Positions 50,847 through 59,870 of a stretch of DNA of 64,000 bases are shown here, piece after piece. The position numbers were made by a program, and so were the translations under genes. The stretch is from Symbiodinium microadriaticum (lineage: Eukaryota > Sar > Dinophyceae > Suessiales > Symbiodiniaceae), in the NCBI GenBank assembly GCA_001939145.1, contig LSRX01000351.1, forward strand, positions 390,253-454,252, given 5' to 3'. The notes beneath the pieces are model-generated. The model was not told the DNA's origin. It did no database searches and saw nothing but the letters and a program-made list of their open reading frames with translations. Every line of letters begins with the position of its first letter. The first letter of the stretch is position 1.

Positions 50847-50945
50847 TTTGATGTAGGGTTTAGGGTTTTAGGGTTTTAGTGTTTAGGGTTTGGGGTTTAG
50901 GGTTTTAGGGTTTAGGGTTTTAGGGTTTGGGGTTTTTGGAGTTGA
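50847..50945 (+). repeat. telomere-like insert in paralogous flank
   Basis: About 100 bp of TTTAGGG/TTTTAGGG between TTGGAG and GGTTGAGCC; at 47572-47590 the paralog reads TTTGGAGGTTGAGCC without it. Confidence 0.75.
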
Positions 50946-51084
50946 GGTTGAGCCTTAGAGACAGAGGGTGCAGGGTTTATGGTGGTCAGGCTTGGTGGGT
51001 TGACTCAGAGGTTTAGGTTTCTGGCATTTCGAGCGTTCACTTCCACCATAAACCCTAAACCCTAAACCCTAAACCATATCCATA

Positions 51085-51186
51085 TGGGTCGTTCTCCAAA
51101 TTAGGGTCCTTGTTTTAAGTCCCAAACAAGGTGCGGCACCCAGAAAAAAGGACCCTACAAGGGACCCGAATTTGGAGAACTGCCCA
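51085..51186. mobile_element. palindromic element, family E
   Basis: TGGGTCGTTCTCCAAATTAGG and CCGAATTTGGAGAACTGCCCA; TA directly on both sides. Confidence 0.7.
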
Positions 51187-51189
51187 TAT

Positions 51190-51345
51190 CAGCCTTCCTC
51201 CATTTCCTAAACCTTAAAACCCCTAAACCCCTAAAACCCCTAAAACCCCTCAAAACCCCTAAAGCCCCTAAAACCACCAAAACCCCTAAAACCCTCAAAA
51301 CCCCTAAAACCCCCTAAAACCCTCAAAACCCCCGAAACGTTCCGT
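51190..51345 (-). repeat. telomere-like CCCCTAAAA array
   Basis: Mainly nine-base CCCCTAAAA units, a variant of the usual heptamer. Confidence 0.8.
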
Positions 51346-51579
51346 TTCAGACGCTAGGTCCTTCGATCCAGCGTGTCCTAGGTGGTAATACGGAGGGGGG
51401 GGGGTTGCCTTAAAGGGGGGACTCTCTTTTTGAGGGGGGTTTAGGGTTTAGGGTTTCGGGGTTTAGGGTTCATCGTTTAGGGTTTAGGGGTTTTTAACCC
51501 ACATATGACTCTCTTTTTGGGGACAAGGTGCCTCCAAACCCTGCCAAGTAGGAGGCTATGACCCCTGAATTAGAGCCAG

Positions 51580-51654
51580 GACCTTATTGAGAGGGTCTAT
51601 ATCCCTAAACCCTAAACCTCTCAGCTTTGACCTTATTGAGAGGGTCTATATCCC
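51580..51654. repeat. telomere-like insert bracketed by a 26 bp direct repeat
   Basis: A 26-base segment (GACCTTATTGAGAGGGTC and on) is exactly repeated at 51580-51605 and 51629-51654, with 23 bp containing TAAACCCTAAACC between. Confidence 0.85.
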
Positions 51655-51930
51655 CAACGGATCCCATAGTCCGATCTCCGACCGTCGGAATGCAACGCCT
51701 AACCCTGTGGTTTGCAGTTTTCAGGCGACTAGGGTTTAGGGCTTAGGGATCAAGGGATTATGAATCATAACCTATACTTTGTAATTAGGGCTCGGGGCTA
51801 CTACACCCTCAACCCCTAAATCCTAAGCCCCAAACCCTAAACCTTAAATCCTAAACCCCTCAACTCCTAAACCTTAAATCCTAAGCCCCAAACCCTAAGC
51901 CTTGCATCCCAAAGCCCTGGGTCTAGCGTC

Positions 51931-51994
51931 TGCTGACCACAAAACTTCAGACCCTGACTTTGGTGTAGTCCGTGTGCTTCTCCGCCGCGCAACC
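51931..51994 (+). promoter_or_regulatory. conserved 5' flank of RCC1-like gene 2
   Basis: GCTGACCACAAAACTTCAGACCC and TAGTCCGTGTGCTTCTCC up to the ATG recur before copies 3 (57473-57536) and 4 (63175-63238), and in part before copy 1 (47809-47842). Probably the 5' untranslated region or promoter; no defined promoter motif is identified. Confidence 0.45.
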
Positions 51995-53419
51995 ATGTCG
52001 CTTACTGTGGAGGTTGGATTGCTCAGCGGCAGGACAGCTACTGTGCAAGCCGACTTAGACGAAAGCGTGGCAGTACTGAAACGCCGGGCGGAAACGGCGC
52101 TCGAAGTGGGCAAAGGGCGGCTAGTAGACTCATCTGGAGGCGTTCTGGATGTAGATGCACCAATCAAGCGTGCCCGGCTACAGAATGGTGACTCGCTGGT
52201 TTTACACATAGGCAGAGCCCAAGTGCAATCCACCTACAGGGCTTTTGCTGCCGTTCTTGGCGATAGATCGTTCCTGAGCTGGGGTGATCCTGACAGTAGT
52301 GCAGTGCATAATCAGCTGAAGAACGTGCAGCTAATCCAAGCCACCGGCGGCGCATTTGCTGCCATTGTTGCCGATGGCTCTGTCGTGACCTGGGGTAGTG
52401 CTGTTTACGGTGGTGACAGCAGTGATGTGCAGGATCAGCTGAAGAATGTGCAGCAGATCCAAGCCGCCCACGGCTACACGAGCGGTGCATTTGCTGCCAT
52501 TCTCAATGATGAATCTGTCGTGACCTGGGGTGATACTGATTACGGCGGTGACAGCAGTGCTGTGCAGGATCAGCTGAAGAATGTGCAACAGATCCAAGCT
52601 TCGGACGGTGCGTTTGCTGCCATTCTTGCCGACGGCTCTGTCGTGACCTGGGGTGATGCTGCTTGCGGTGGTGACAGTAGTGCAGTGCAAAGTCAGCTGA
52701 AGAATGTGCGGCAGATCCAAGCCGCTTCCCAAGCTTTTGCTGCCATTCTCAGTGATGGATCTGTCGTGACCTGGGGTGCTGCTGGTCTCGGTGGCGACAG
52801 CAGTGCCGTGCAGAGTCAGCTGAAGAATGTGCAGCAGATCCAAGCCACCGGCGGCGCGTTTGCTGCCATTCTTGGCGACGGCTCTGTCGTGACCTGGGGT
52901 CATGCTGCTTGCGGTGGTGACAGTACTGCAGTGCAGAATCAGCTGAAGAATGTGCAGCAGGTCCAAGCCACTAGAGGTGGTGCTTTTGCTGCCATTCTTG
53001 CCGACGGCTCTGTCGTGACCTGGGGTGATGCTGCTTGCGGTGGTGGCAGTAGTGCAGTGCAAAGTCAGCTGACGAATGTTCAGCAGATCCAAGCCGCCCA
53101 CGGCTACACGGGCGGTGCATTTGCAGCCATTCTTGACGATGGCTCCGTCGTGACATGGGGCCGTGCTTCCTGTGGTGGTAGCATTAGTTTTGTGCAGAAT
53201 CAGCTGAAGAATGTGCAGCAGGTCCAAGCCACTAGAGGTGGTGCTTTTGCTGCCATTCTTGGCGACGGCTCTGTCGTGCAGCTGAAGAATGTGGAGCAGG
53301 TGCAAGCCACCAGCAGGCTGGAAGAGAAAGCGGAGGAGGAAGACGGGGAGGAGGACTGGCTGGAGGAGGAAGATGAAGAAGAAGAGGAAGAGGAAGCGGA
53401 AGACGAAGAACTTCTGTAG
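51995..53419 (+). CDS. ubiquitin-like + RCC1-like repeat protein, copy 2
   Basis: 474 residues from ATG 51995. The start is chosen because MSLTVEVGLLSGRT aligns with the starts of copies 1, 3 and 4, although the frame is open 93 bases further upstream. It has the same beta-grasp N-terminus, then eight complete RCC1-like units (the first shortened to SWGDPDSSAV) and a ninth that lacks its TWG centre (GDGSVVQLKNVEQVQA). The acidic tail is longer than in copy 1 (EEDWLEEEDEEEEEEEAEDE). The ninth-unit deletion and tail are shared with copy 3, so these two are closer relatives. Cysteine replaces the usual Tyr/Phe in several units (AACGG, ASCGG). Function as for copy 1: binding or scaffold, inferred. 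Confidence 0.85.
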   Translation: MSLTVEVGLLSGRTATVQADLDESVAVLKRRAETALEVGKGRLVDSSGGVLDVDAPIKRARLQNGDSLVLHIGRAQVQSTYRAFAAVLGDRSFLSWGDPDSSAVHNQLKNVQLIQATGGAFAAIVADGSVVTWGSAVYGGDSSDVQDQLKNVQQIQAAHGYTSGAFAAILNDESVVTWGDTDYGGDSSAVQDQLKNVQQIQASDGAFAAILADGSVVTWGDAACGGDSSAVQSQLKNVRQIQAASQAFAAILSDGSVVTWGAAGLGGDSSAVQSQLKNVQQIQATGGAFAAILGDGSVVTWGHAACGGDSTAVQNQLKNVQQVQATRGGAFAAILADGSVVTWGDAACGGGSSAVQSQLTNVQQIQAAHGYTGGAFAAILDDGSVVTWGRASCGGSISFVQNQLKNVQQVQATRGGAFAAILGDGSVVQLKNVEQVQATSRLEEKAEEEDGEEDWLEEEDEEEEEEEAEDEELL

Positions 53420-53526
53420 TCATCTCTGAAATGCAAGCCGCGAGAACCATTGGGAGTCGAGGCTCGTCCGCGGCTTTGCGGTTAAAGGCTTGGGCTTGAC
53501 TCGGTGCCTCCTGGCGTGTGTTTTCA
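53420..53526 (+). other. conserved 3' flank of RCC1-like gene 2
   Basis: TGAAATGCAAGCC..CCATTGGGAGTCGAGGCTCG..CGCGGCTTTGCGGTTAAA recurs after copies 1 (49636), 3 (59480) and the chimeric copy (53956). It ends TGTGTTTTCAG, which could be a splice acceptor. Confidence 0.5.
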
Positions 53527-53946
53527 GATCCAAAGGATTGGCTTCTTCCTGTCAACATCAAGCAGTCCGCCTCGCAAGAAGTAGCAGCGTTACTGTTGTA
53601 CGCTTCTCGAACCAAGCAAGCTACTTTGAAAGGTTTCTTGCGCAGATTTCATCCCAAATCCGTAAAGGAACGATTGAAGAATGCGCAGCAGGTCCAAGCC
53701 ACTCGCTTTGCTTTTGCTGCCATTCTAGGTGACGGATCCATCGTGAGCTGGGGTTCTCGTGCTTTTGGTGGTGACAGTTGTGCTGTGCAGAATCAGTTGA
53801 AGAATGTGCAGCAGATCCAAGCCACTGAGTCTGCTTTTGCTGCAATTCTCAGAGATGGATCTGTCGTCTCCTGGGGGCCGGTGGAGACGCTGGAGGAGGA
53901 CGAGCTGGAGGAGGAAGAGGAAGCGGAAGACGAAGAACTACTGTAG
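53527..53946 (+). CDS. chimeric mini RCC1-like copy, possible exon
   Basis: About 139 codons are open from the putative acceptor TTTTCAG to TAG 53944-53946. The first 50 residues (DPKDWLLPVNIKQSASQEVA...) translate what is untranslated 3' flank in copies 1 and 3. After KSVKERLKN the frame enters RCC1-like sequence (AQQVQATRFAFAAILGDGS) with two WG units and an acidic tail. There is no early ATG, so it needs splicing from upstream, perhaps as a second C-terminal exon of copy 2, or it is a non-functional product of unequal crossing-over. The repeats are intact and free of stops. Confidence 0.5.
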   Translation, partial: DPKDWLLPVNIKQSASQEVAALLLYASRTKQATLKGFLRRFHPKSVKERLKNAQQVQATRFAFAAILGDGSIVSWGSRAFGGDSCAVQNQLKNVQQIQATESAFAAILRDGSVVSWGPVETLEEDELEEEEEAEDEELL

Positions 53947-55139
53947 TCACCTGTGAAATGCAAGCCCTGAAAACCATTGGAAGTCGAGGCCTGTCCGCGG
54001 CTTTGCGGTTAAACACTTTGGGGTTGACTCAAGTTGTCTCAAACCAAGAAAACTACTCTGAAAGGTTCTTGCACAGGCTTTTCCCGATTCCTTAAAGGAA
54101 CGATTGGAACGAACCTTTCTACTATATGTTCAACTGTGGGGTTACCGGAAGGTTTCAACCCTGACTCTGTTTTCGGATTTTCGGTTTTTGGGTTAAGAAT
54201 ATAGGGTTGCAGGGTTTCGGGTTTTGTCCTTTTAGCAAGTTCTCAAGCCCAAACTGCTCTGAGACGCAGGTTTAGGGTTTTGAGGCTTGGGGTTTAGGCT
54301 TAAGGGCTTAGGGTCTAGACCCTAAATTTATCTGAAACCCCGAACCCTTGAACCCTACAGCAACTCACCGACAAAAAAGTACGAAAAGCCGAGAAGCCCT
54401 TAGCCCACCCCCAACTCAAAACCTTAAGTTGGGGTTTAGGGTTTAGGGGTTCAGGGGTTTGGGGGTTTAGGGTTTAGGGGTTTAGGGTTATCCTGATTCA
54501 CCCGGCTCCTGTAAAAGTTGTCGCCTGAAGCCTAAACCCTAAGCCCTAAACCCTAGGCCCTAAACCCTAAATCCTAGACACTGTCGGCTGAAGGGGCCCT
54601 TGTGAAACCTTGGAAAGAGTTTGGAAAGTACTTCCAGAAAGTCGGTGCCCTAAGCAGGGTTTAGGGTTTTGGGCTTAGGGCATAACCCCGAAACCTCCAA
54701 ACCTTGAAACCACGAAGTTTCAACCCTGAGCCCCAAAAACCTTTAAATCGAACCCTAACTCCTAAAAACCCCGTTCTAAAACTCTTACAAAGGCTTTTAA
54801 GTTAGGGTTTAGGGTTTAGGGTTGCGCACCTTCGTACACGACCCTGACTCGAGGAGGAGGCACGAGAGCCGCATCACGCAGCAGAGCAAGACGCGGTGAG
54901 CCAGGCCATCCGCTAGTGTTTTTTGGGGGTTGAGGTTTGGCGGTTCTCCTCGTTTCAGATCCTAAACCCTAAACCCCAAAAGCTATAAAGCCCTAAACCC
55001 TGAAACCCTAAACCTTAAACCTGTGTGGGTTTGGGGGTTTCCTTTAAGGGCTCCTCTACCCACGACCCTTCAAGCAAGGCAGGGCCCTTGTCCTCTCCGA
55101 AAGAGCTTAGCGCACTTCAAGATAAGAAACCCCAAACCC

Positions 55140-55300
55140 GTTTGGGGTTCAGGGATTAGGGTTTAGGGTTTGGGGTTTAGGGTTTAGGGCTTAGGGTTTA
55201 GGGCTTAGGGTTTAGGGTTTAGGGGTTTAGGGGTTTAGGGGTTTAGGGGTTTGGGGTTTAGGGTCTAGGGATTGGGGTTTAGCTAGGGTTTAGGGTCCTA
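55140..55300 (+). repeat. telomere-like TTTAGGG array, length-variable between paralogs
   Basis: About 150 bp of TTTAGGG/TTTAGGGG/CTTAGGG; the same place in the next spacer (60927-60985) has only about 55 bp. Confidence 0.75.
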
Positions 55301-56035
55301 AGTCCAATACTCCAAAGCCTCAGCTGCAATACAGGCGTCTGGAGGATTCGTATTAGTATACCTCTGCGTAGCCCTTGTAAGCTTCTACAACGACATACAA
55401 CCAAAAATCCTAATTACGTAAGGCCCCTGTGATGGTGTCCCAACCCATATACCTTCCAGAACACCTTAAACCCAACAACCCTAAACCTTAAATCCCAAAA
55501 CAACCCCAAGAGCTTGAAGCTGTTATCATAAGGCCACATAAACCCTAAGCCTTACACCCCCGCTGACCCCAAGATGCAGAGAGTTGCCCAAACCCCGGGA
55601 TTGAGGCAGCAGGCATCCTCAACTACGGGGTTGGGCCTCCTCCTGAACCCCGGAACCCCCCAAAATCCTGAGCATACTCTATCCCTCAGGGTCCAAGTGC
55701 CTTTTCCCCAAAATACTATCCTCATTGCGACTATCCTAAACCCAATAAATATCAGGTCCTTCGGAACCCTTGGCATAAACTCTCAGGGACATCCACAAGG
55801 GCCCTCAAGACAGGTGCAAGAACAAAACTGCGGGATGTTAGGCGACAAAGGCCCTATGTTAAGAACTCTAAACCCTAAACCCTAAGCCCCTTAAGCTAAG
55901 CCTCAGCAGCTGGCCTGCTACAGGTGCCACAGAAAGCGGTAATCCTAAACCCTAAACCAGCTCGTCAAATCTCTGAAAGCAGCACAGCGATCGCTGCGTG
56001 TCTATGCGGTTTGGGGTTTAGGGTGTATAGGGGCT

Positions 56036-56209
56036 ACTCAAAGGTTCCTGGCTAAGGTGTTTGTAAACAAGGCAACAGTACTTGTAACCAGCTAGAACCC
56101 TCGTTAAGGTACTTATAACTGCATGTACTAAGTCCCTAAACCCTAAAGCCCCCTTCCCCCCCTTTCCCTCCGTATAACTGCACGTATTAAGTCCCGTGAA
56201 TCTCCAAGA
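56036..56209. mobile_element. palindromic element, family F, split
   Basis: CAAAGGTTCCTGG to CTAAGTCCC, then a CCCTAAA-containing insert, then TTAAGTCCCGTGAATCTCCAAG. Paralog at 61692-61890. Confidence 0.45.
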
Positions 56210-56377
56210 AGACCCTGAGCCCCGCTATAGAACCCTGTAGTACCCTTAAGAAGAACCCTCAATACGCCCAGTACGGACTGTACCCTTATAGAACCCTTAT
56301 AGTACCCTGATAGAAGCCCTTGTCGAAACCCTATGGATCCTTTTGAAGAACACCTTTAAGGGACAGTCATCCCACGT

Positions 56378-56404
56378 AAACCCTAAACCCTAAACCCTAA
56401 GCGG
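56378..56404 (-). repeat. telomere-like insert in paralogous spacer
   Basis: CAGTCATCC is followed by CACGTAAACCCTAAACCC and on to AGGGAGCATATC; the paralog at 62051-62076 has CAGTCATCCAGCAGCAGGGAGCATATC without repeats. Confidence 0.75.
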
Positions 56405-56757
56405 AGGGAGCATATCAGGACAAGAGCCATTCCGAGCAGCTTGCTTAAAGCCCCGAAGCCCCAAACCCCAGGGGCTTAAGATTTAGTGTTTTTTGGGGTT
56501 TAGGGGTTTAGGGTTTAGGGGCTTGAGGTTTATGATGGGTTTTGGGGTGGTTCAGTTAGGATTTAGGTTCAGGGGTTTCGCTACATGTTACACGGGATTT
56601 GAAGCCAAACCCCCACAACCCCCTCAACCAGATCGAGAAGACTCCCCCTTTTAAACCCCCGACAAAATGACAATTTGCTGTATTTGGTTGTAGAGTTTAG
56701 GGGATTTAGGGTTTAGGGGGTTAGACCAAGGAACCCTAAACTCTAAGCCCCCCAAAA

Positions 56758-56835
56758 CAGGCGGAGAAGATCTTCCAGAAACCCGCGGATCCTAACTTCC
56801 GGGACCATCGGGAGCTGCTCGGCCTCACAACTTAG
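56758..56835 (+). pseudogene. short exon remnant, unknown
   Basis: 25 codons (QAEKIFQKPADPNFRDHREL) end at TAG. It is preserved with one amino-acid change (IF to IL) at 62461-62538. Too short to identify. Confidence 0.3.
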
Positions 56836-56839
56836 AGGA

Positions 56840-56960
56840 TAGAGCTTTAGGGTTTAGGGGTTCAGGGGTTTAGGGGTTCAGGGTTTAGGGAGGGGTTTAG
56901 GGGTTCAGGGTTCAGGGGTTTAGGGTTTAGGGGTTTAGGGTTTAGGACTTGGCTTAGGGT
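56840..56960 (+). repeat. telomere-like TTTAGGG/TTCAGGG array
   Basis: Mixed TTTAGGG and TTCAGGGG units; nearly identical array at 62549-62657. Confidence 0.75.
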
Positions 56961-57115
56961 TAAGGGCTTACCTGCAATCAGAAGATGCGGCAGTGTTTCT
57001 GTAAAACAAAAGCCCTAAAACCCCGACAGCACAAAAACACAAACAATAGCCCCTGAGCCCCACCCTTTCAAAGACTAAACTCCGAGCCCTAGCCCGCCCG
57101 AAACTCTAAGCCCTT

Positions 57116-57223
57116 GCTTAAAGGTTCATGGGGCGTAGTCATTAGTAACTAGGGTCATAGATAAGGCAACAAACCCAGGGAAGGTACGTCAAATTGTATT
57201 TACGAGGTCCCACGAACCTCCAA
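57116..57223. mobile_element. palindromic element, family F, decayed
   Basis: CTTAAAGGTTCATGGGGCGTAG and GAGGTCCCACGAACCTCCAAG; near-identical copy at 62818-62925. Confidence 0.5.
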
Positions 57224-57472
57224 GGACACTTATAGAATGTTTAAAGTACCTGAATGAAAAGCTTATCAGCCCCTTAAAGATCCCTTTAAGGAGCCCTTTA
57301 TGTTACCATGTCCCATGAACCTCCAAGCAAGCAGCGGTCTTTCCGGCTCTAGGATCAACGGAGCTTAGGGGGGTCACCCTAGACCCTAAACCCCCAAACC
57401 CTATACCTTAAGCCCTAAACCCCTAAACCTCTAAACCCGAAACCTTAAATCCCACACCCTGGGTTTGGTGTC

Positions 57473-57536
57473 AGCTGACCACAAAACTTCAGACCCTCAC
57501 TTTCGTATAGTCCGTGTGCTTCTCCACCGCGCAAGC
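57473..57536 (+). promoter_or_regulatory. conserved 5' flank of RCC1-like gene 3
   Basis: The same block as at 51931-51994, with TATAGTCCGTGTGCTTCTCC just before the ATG. Confidence 0.45.
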
Positions 57537-59471
57537 ATGTCGCTTACTGTGCACGTTGGATTGCTCAGCGGCAGGACAGTTACTGTGCAAGCCGACTTGG
57601 AGGAAGCAGTCGGAACTTTGAAACGTCGAGCGGAAACGGCCCTCGAAGTGGGCAAAGGGCGGCTAGTAGACACATCTGGAGGCGTTCTGGATGTAGATGC
57701 ACCAATCAAGCGTGCCCGGCTACAGAATGGTGACTCGCTGGTTTTACACATAGGCAGAGTTCAGGTGCAAGCCACCTACAGGGCTTTTGCTGCCGTTCTT
57801 GGCGATAGAACGTTCGTGAGCTGGGGTGATCCTGCCGCAGGTGGTGACAGCAGTGCAGTGCAGAATCAGCTGAAGAATGTGCAGCTAATCCAAGCCACGC
57901 GCCTTGCGTTTGCTGCCATTCTTGACGATGGATCCGTCGTGACATGGGGACATTCTAACAATGGTGGTGACAGTAGTGATGTGCAGGATCAGCTGAAGAA
58001 TGTGCGGCAGATCCAAACCACTTCCCAAGCTTTTGCTGCCATTCTCAGTGATGGATCTGTCGTGACCTGGGGTGCTGCTGGTCTCGGTGGCGACAGCAGT
58101 GCCGTGCAGGGTCAGCTGAAGGATGTGCAACAGATCCAAGCTTCGTACGGTGCGTTTGCTGCCATTCTTGGCGATGGATCCGTCGTGACATGGGGTAGTG
58201 AATGTTTCGGTGGTGACAGTCGTGCAGTGCAGAATCAGCTGAAGAATGTGCAGCAGATCCAAGCCGCCCGAGGCGGTGGTTCTGGCGCATTTGCTGCCAT
58301 TCTTGCCGACGGCTCTGTCGTGACCTGGGGTGATGCTGGTTACGGTGGTGACAGTAGTGCAGTGCAAAGTCAGCTGAGGAATGTGCAGCTAATCCAAGCC
58401 TCGCGCTTTGCGTTTGCTGCCATTCTCAATGATGGATCTGTCGTGACCTGGGGTGCTGCTGGTCTCGGTGGCGACAGCAGTGCCGTGCAGGGTCAGCTGA
58501 AGGATGTGCAACAGATCCAAGCTTCGTACGGTGCGTTTGCTGCCATTCTTGGCGATGGATCCGTCGTGACATGGGGTAATGCTGGTTTCGGTGGTGACAG
58601 TCGTGCAGTGCAGAATCAGCTGAAGAATGTGCAGCAGATCCAAGCCGCCCGAGGCGGTGGTTCTGGCGCATTTGCTGCCATTCTTGCCGACGGCTCTGTC
58701 GTGACCTGGGGTGATGCTGGTTACGGTGGTGACAGTAGTGCAGTGCAAAGTCAGCTGAGGAATGTGCAGCTAATCCAAGCCTCGCGCTTTGCTTTTGCTG
58801 CCATTCTCAGTGATGGATCTGTCGTGACCTGGGGTGCTGCTGGTCTCGGTGGCGACAGCAGTGCCGTGCAGGGTCAGCTGAAGGATGTGCAACAGATCCA
58901 AGCTTCGTACGGTGCGTTTGCTGCCATTCTTGGCGATGGATCCGTCGTGACATGGGGTAATGCTGGTTTCGGTGGTGACAGTCGTGCAGTGCAGAATCAG
59001 CTGAAGAATGTGCAGCAGATCCAAGCCGCCCGAGGCGGTGGTTCTGGCGCATTTGCTGCCATTCTTGCCGACGGCTCTGTCGTGACCTGGGGTGATGCTG
59101 GTTACGGTGGTGACAGTAGTGCAGTGCAAAGTCAGCTGACGAATGTTCAGCAGATCCAAGCTTCGGACGGTGCGTTTGCAGCCATTCTTGACGATGGCTC
59201 CGTCGTGACCTGGGGTGATGCTGCTTGCGGTGGTGACAGTAGTGCAGTGCAGAATCAGCTGAAGAATGTGCAACAGATCCAAGCTTCGAGCGGTGCGTTT
59301 GCTGCCATTCTTGGCGACGGCTCTGTCGTGCAGCTGAAGAATGTGGAGCAGGTCCAAGCCACCAGCAGGCTGGAAGAGAAAGAGGAGGAGGAAGACGGGG
59401 AGGAGGACTGGCTGGAGGAGGAAGATGAAGAAGAAGAGGAAGAGGAAGCGGAAGACGAAGAACTTCTGTAG
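57537..59471 (+). CDS. ubiquitin-like + RCC1-like repeat protein, copy 3
   Basis: 644 residues from ATG 57537 (frame open 72 bases further up, start chosen by alignment with the other copies). Beta-grasp N-terminus (MSLTVHVGLLSGRTVTVQAD), then 12 complete RCC1-like units and a shortened 13th (GDGSVVQLKNVEQ), then an acidic tail (EEDWLEEEDEEEEEEEAEDE). Units 3-11 are three copies of a three-unit block: AAGLGG, then SECFGG or NAGFGG, then DAGYGG, with an exact 381 bp (127 codon) period (marker GTCTCGG at 58081, 58462 and 58843). The other strand is open over long stretches here, but its product only mirrors the repeats. Upstream half nearly identical to copy 4. Role inferred as for copy 1. Confidence 0.85.
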   Translation: MSLTVHVGLLSGRTVTVQADLEEAVGTLKRRAETALEVGKGRLVDTSGGVLDVDAPIKRARLQNGDSLVLHIGRVQVQATYRAFAAVLGDRTFVSWGDPAAGGDSSAVQNQLKNVQLIQATRLAFAAILDDGSVVTWGHSNNGGDSSDVQDQLKNVRQIQTTSQAFAAILSDGSVVTWGAAGLGGDSSAVQGQLKDVQQIQASYGAFAAILGDGSVVTWGSECFGGDSRAVQNQLKNVQQIQAARGGGSGAFAAILADGSVVTWGDAGYGGDSSAVQSQLRNVQLIQASRFAFAAILNDGSVVTWGAAGLGGDSSAVQGQLKDVQQIQASYGAFAAILGDGSVVTWGNAGFGGDSRAVQNQLKNVQQIQAARGGGSGAFAAILADGSVVTWGDAGYGGDSSAVQSQLRNVQLIQASRFAFAAILSDGSVVTWGAAGLGGDSSAVQGQLKDVQQIQASYGAFAAILGDGSVVTWGNAGFGGDSRAVQNQLKNVQQIQAARGGGSGAFAAILADGSVVTWGDAGYGGDSSAVQSQLTNVQQIQASDGAFAAILDDGSVVTWGDAACGGDSSAVQNQLKNVQQIQASSGAFAAILGDGSVVQLKNVEQVQATSRLEEKEEEEDGEEDWLEEEDEEEEEEEAEDEELL

Positions 59472-59560
59472 TCACCTCTGAAATGCAAGCCCTGGGAACC
59501 ATTGGGAGTCGAGGCTCGACCGCGGCTTTGCGGCTAAAGACTTGGGCCTGACTCGGTGCC

Positions 59561-59589
59561 TTTTAGGGTTTAGGGTTTAGGGTTTAGGG
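59561..59589 (+). repeat. four TTTAGGG units inserted in gene 3' flank
   Basis: GACTCGGTGCC is followed by four TTTAGGG units and then TGTGTTTTCAG. After copy 2 (53498-53526) the same place reads GACTCGGTGCCTCCTGGCG TGTGTTTTCAG, with 8 other bases. Confidence 0.85.
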
Positions 59590-59773
59590 TGTGTTTTCAG
59601 ATCCACAGGTTTGGCTTCTTCCTGTCAACATCAAGCAGTCCGCCTCGCAAGAAGTAGCAGCGTTACTGTTGTACGCTTCTCAAACCAGGCAAAAAAATAC
59701 TCTGAAAGGTTCTTCCGCAGATTTCTTCCCAAATCCGTAAAGGAACGATTGAAACGAATGCTTCTGCTATATG

Positions 59774-59870
59774 TGGGCAGTTCTCTAAGCTAGGGTCCCG
59801 TTTAGGTCCCCAATATAGTACGGCACCCGAATAAAAAGGAAATAGGGACCCGAATTTAGAGAACCACCCA
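59774..59870. mobile_element. palindromic element, family E, absent from paralog
   Basis: TGGGCAGTTCTCTAAGCTAGG and CCGAATTTAGAGAACCACCCA. TATG lies on both sides (59770-59773 and 59871-59874). The matching site near 54117-54126 reads ACTATATGTTCAA with no element. Confidence 0.8.

Larger units (their letters stand above)
49628..51994. other. spacer between RCC1-like copies 1 and 2
   Basis: It begins with the conserved 3' flank (49628-49860), has a distant echo of the later flank at 50548-50672 (AAGAAAACTACTCTG to GCAAGCCC), telomere-like arrays at 50205-50345, 50675-50730, 50847-50945 and 51190-51345, a family E element (51085) and D remnants (51524-51600 and 51745-51795). No other gene is seen. 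Confidence 0.6.
53947..57536. other. spacer between RCC1-like copies 2 and 3
   Basis: It is paralogous to 59472-63238 along most of its length. It holds a second 3' flank unit (53956-54165), telomere-like arrays (54425-54490, 55140-55300, 56840-56960), decayed family F elements (56036, 57116) and an exon remnant (56758). The frame at 55574-55885 is not conserved in the paralogous spacer. Confidence 0.6.
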
